Shown in pieces: positions 62,147 to 64,000 of a stretch of DNA of 64,000 nucleotides. The position numbers were made by a program, and so were the translations under genes. Source of the stretch: Actinomycetota bacterium (lineage in GTDB: Bacteria > Actinomycetota > Geothermincolia > Geothermincolales > RBG-13-55-18); the NCBI GenBank assembly GCA_014360645.1, contig JACIXD010000011.1, positions 1 through 64,000 on the forward strand. The letters run 5' to 3'. How positions within the stretch are numbered: position 1 is the stretch's first letter; the number at the start of each line of letters is the position of its first letter. The notes beneath the pieces were generated by a model. It had not been told where the DNA came from, did no database searches, and was given only the letters and a program-made list of their open reading frames with translations.

Positions 62147-63492
62147 GATCTGTCCACCGCTTTCGCCCACATGGCCTCGAAAAACCCCTCCAGGTCTCCA
62201 TCCGGGCGGGCGGGAAACGGCACGTTATGGAAGAAGACCAGCTCCTTGCCGTAACGCCGCGCGTATTCCGCCACCACCTCCACCGCGGCCGCCTTGAGCT
62301 CGGTGAGCACCACCTCCGCCTCCCCGGCGCCCTCGAGGTCTCTCTCCAGGCGGTCCCGCCGGGAGAGGCTGAAACTGCTCCCCACCACCTCGCAGCCTTC
62401 CTGGTCCCGCAGGTGTTCCTCCAGCAGTCCCTCAGCCTCGTGGGGCGCGGTCGCAACCAGAAAGACCTTCCTGCCGCGGATGGGTTTCAAGGGATGAGGC
62501 CTGAAAATCGTGTTTAAGACAACGACATCGCCACTTATCCACTCTATCCTCTCGCGGAGTTCCTGGATTTTTCGGGAAGTCGCGAAAGGCTCTTCGGCCA
62601 TTGTAATGATAACCCCGTCGGAAATCAAGAGCCGGTATGCACCCAGGTATCCCAGCGCCTCCTCCACATCCTGCGCGGCGCTGATGACCAACACCGTGGC
62701 GTGGGTATGCACCGGCGGGACGCTGGACCCGCTTCCCTCCACGATGACCACCTGCCCCGGCAGGCCGTCCGCCACCGCGGCCGCCTCCGAGACGTTGGTC
62801 ACGAAGGGCTCTCCCGCCATGCCTCCCCCACAGCGCCGCGAGCCTACGGTGATCACCCCCGACACCAGCGCGTCCTCGTAGTGGTCGGAGGCGGCGTGCA
62901 GTCCCTTCCGCAGCTCCCCCCGGAGGTACTCCTCGTCCACCGCCCCCTGCTCCACCACGTAGGGACGGGGAGGCCCTCCCCTGCCCATGGCCACCACCAC
63001 CGGTTCCCTCCCCGTGCGCGCCAGGTATCGCGCCATCTCCGCCGACACCGCCGTCTTCCCGCAGCGTTTTCCGGTGCCGATCACCGCGCAGGAAGGCCGG
63101 GCCAGGATGCGCTCGCGGCGCGGGGGCCTGAACTCGAAGTCCGCCCCCCGGTAGGCGGCGCCGTGGGCGAGCGCCGTGGCGGCCATGCGCATGCGCAGCG
63201 CCGGACCGATGACGGGGAGGTCGCTGAGGTCCAGGACGACGTCGGGAGAGAGCTCCTCGAGCGTTCTGCCAAATTCACCCAGAGGGTCCTCGGGCACCAC
63301 CAGGGCGCATCCCTCCAGGGCCATCTCCGAGACCTCCCTCAGCTTCTCGGCGCCACCCAGGAAATAAAGGGCCAGGGGTTCCAGGCTCTCCCTCTCCGCC
63401 AATACGCGCACCGCGTCGCGCACGGTGTCGGGATGGTGCTCGCCGTCCACCAGGAACAAGGCACGTTTTCTCGCACTCCGTCCGATCTCCAT
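62143..63492 (-). CDS. cpgS: Cyclic 2,3-diphosphoglycerate synthetase
   Basis: 449 residues, matching the ~460-residue archaeal enzyme. N-terminal nucleotide-type fold (ALFLVDGEHHPDTVRDAV), P-loop AVIGTGKRCGKTAVSAEMARYL, then VVVAMGRGGPPRP and IVEGSGSSVPPVHTH. It closes 2,3-DPG to the intramolecular pyrophosphate with ATP. Next to 2PGK, it completes the cDPG pathway known as a thermoprotectant route in hyperthermophilic methanogens. Start ATG 63492. Confidence 0.9.
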   Translation of the reverse strand: MEIGRSARKRALFLVDGEHHPDTVRDAVRVLAERESLEPLALYFLGGAEKLREVSEMALEGCALVVPEDPLGEFGRTLEELSPDVVLDLSDLPVIGPALRMRMAATALAHGAAYRGADFEFRPPRRERILARPSCAVIGTGKRCGKTAVSAEMARYLARTGREPVVVAMGRGGPPRPYVVEQGAVDEEYLRGELRKGLHAASDHYEDALVSGVITVGSRRCGGGMAGEPFVTNVSEAAAVADGLPGQVVIVEGSGSSVPPVHTHATVLVISAAQDVEEALGYLGAYRLLISDGVIITMAEEPFATSRKIQELRERIEWISGDVVVLNTIFRPHPLKPIRGRKVFLVATAPHEAEGLLEEHLRDQEGCEVVGSSFSLSRRDRLERDLEGAGEAEVVLTELKAAAVEVVAEYARRYGKELVFFHNVPFPARPDGDLEGFFEAMWAKAVDRS

Positions 63493-63678
63493 CTCGCCTC
63501 CCGGCTTTCCATCCGCGCGCGGCGCGTGCGGCCGCCCCCGACCACGGAAGCATCGCGCGCCCTGTGATCCGCCTTTTGTTCGCGCCGCCGGCCGTATCCA
63601 TCACCGGAGATGCGGCCCGCCCCTCGGGTAGGGATTGACGCCGCCCGCCGGAGACCCGCCTTTCCCTGGGGGCGGGCC

Positions 63679-64000
63679 CTATAGATCGGAGCCGATTATC
63701 TCCCGCACCACCCCGGAGAGCCCTTTCTGGGTGTCGTTCACTCCCACGCCGAACTGGGCGATCACGTCGCGCCCCCCGAAGGGGTACTTGCGGAAGATCT
63801 TCACCAGGTCTTCCCTTATCTCGATCACGTTGTAGCAGGGCTTGGTGTTCCCGCGCAGGCGCAGCGAGGAGATGGTGCCCGCGTTCACCACGTAGAGGTC
63901 CTCGAGCCTCCAGACGTAGGGCACGTGCTTGTGACCGGTGAGGACCAGGTCCACGCCGGCGTACACCAGCAGCTCCAGCACGTCGCCAGCGTCGAAGACG
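63679..64000 (-). CDS. Metallophosphoesterase, C-terminal part (runs off the right edge)
   Basis: About 106 residues visible, open to the right edge (reads VFDAGDVLELLVYAG at the break). LVLTGHKHVP is the closing GHxH metal motif of calcineurin-like phosphoesterases, followed by VNAGTISSLRLRG. The catalytic N-terminal half lies beyond the window. Transcribed towards cpgS with ~190 bases between, which hold nothing else. Confidence 0.85.
   Translation of the reverse strand, partial: VFDAGDVLELLVYAGVDLVLTGHKHVPYVWRLEDLYVVNAGTISSLRLRGNTKPCYNVIEIREDLVKIFRKYPFGGRDVIAQFGVGVNDTQKGLSGVVREIIGSDL

Overview
The window is GC-rich and bacterial. It reads like a deep-branching, probably thermophilic actinobacterial-type genome. 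The conserved block clpC–radA–disA–(hypothetical)–carD–yacL-like–ispD–ispF is the order of Gram-positive bacteria, and CarD, DUF1385, C-type L31 and membrane-anchored secreted proteins point the same way. A two-gene cyclic 2,3-diphosphoglycerate pathway hints at a thermophile. Taxonomy is inference; there is no rRNA here.

Left part (1-12.2 kb): accessory DNA. A 91-bp direct repeat (887-977 and 12114-12204, two mismatches) made of the 3' half of an elongator tRNA-Met plus its terminator brackets an 11.2-kb integrated element. The element carries a type III restriction-modification pair, a CHC2 primase fragment, an AAA-like replication ATPase, an AlpA/Xre regulatory pair, an unknown protein, and an integrase whose catalytic core has been deleted. 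Eleven copies of an 8-bp iteron lie inside the coding sequence of the replication ATPase and look like a built-in replication origin.

Middle part (12.3-35.3 kb): a secreted metallopeptidase and endonuclease III; a TetR regulator; a large six-hairpin-type protein; debris of an IS256 transposase and of a surface-repeat protein; then a minus-strand operon (methyltransferase, FecB/FecC/FecE-type importer, TrmO-like protein) with a structured leader and terminator. Next comes the most interesting locus: a cobalamin riboswitch with its own terminator (35054-35280) controls a minus-strand operon of a secreted beta-propeller/repeat protein, a DUF4430 (transcobalamin beta-domain-like) protein, a complete ECF transporter (T, fused A-A', S) and a secreted alpha/alpha-toroid protein. 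DUF4430 plus an alpha/alpha toroid are the two halves of animal intrinsic factor/transcobalamin, so this looks like a split bacterial transcobalamin feeding an ECF B12 importer.

Right part (35.7-64 kb): housekeeping genes. HD-domain protein; isoprenoid genes ispF/ispD; PIN-TRAM protein; CarD; c-di-AMP synthase DisA; RadA; ClpC; LysS; GreA; a ferredoxin-nitroreductase; an ADP-forming acyl-CoA synthetase with a DRTGG partner; an M23 peptidase; then a minus-strand series cDPG synthetase, 2-phosphoglycerate kinase, transaldolase, Rho, L31, DUF1385, RF1 and PrmC, with a metallophosphoesterase running off the right edge.
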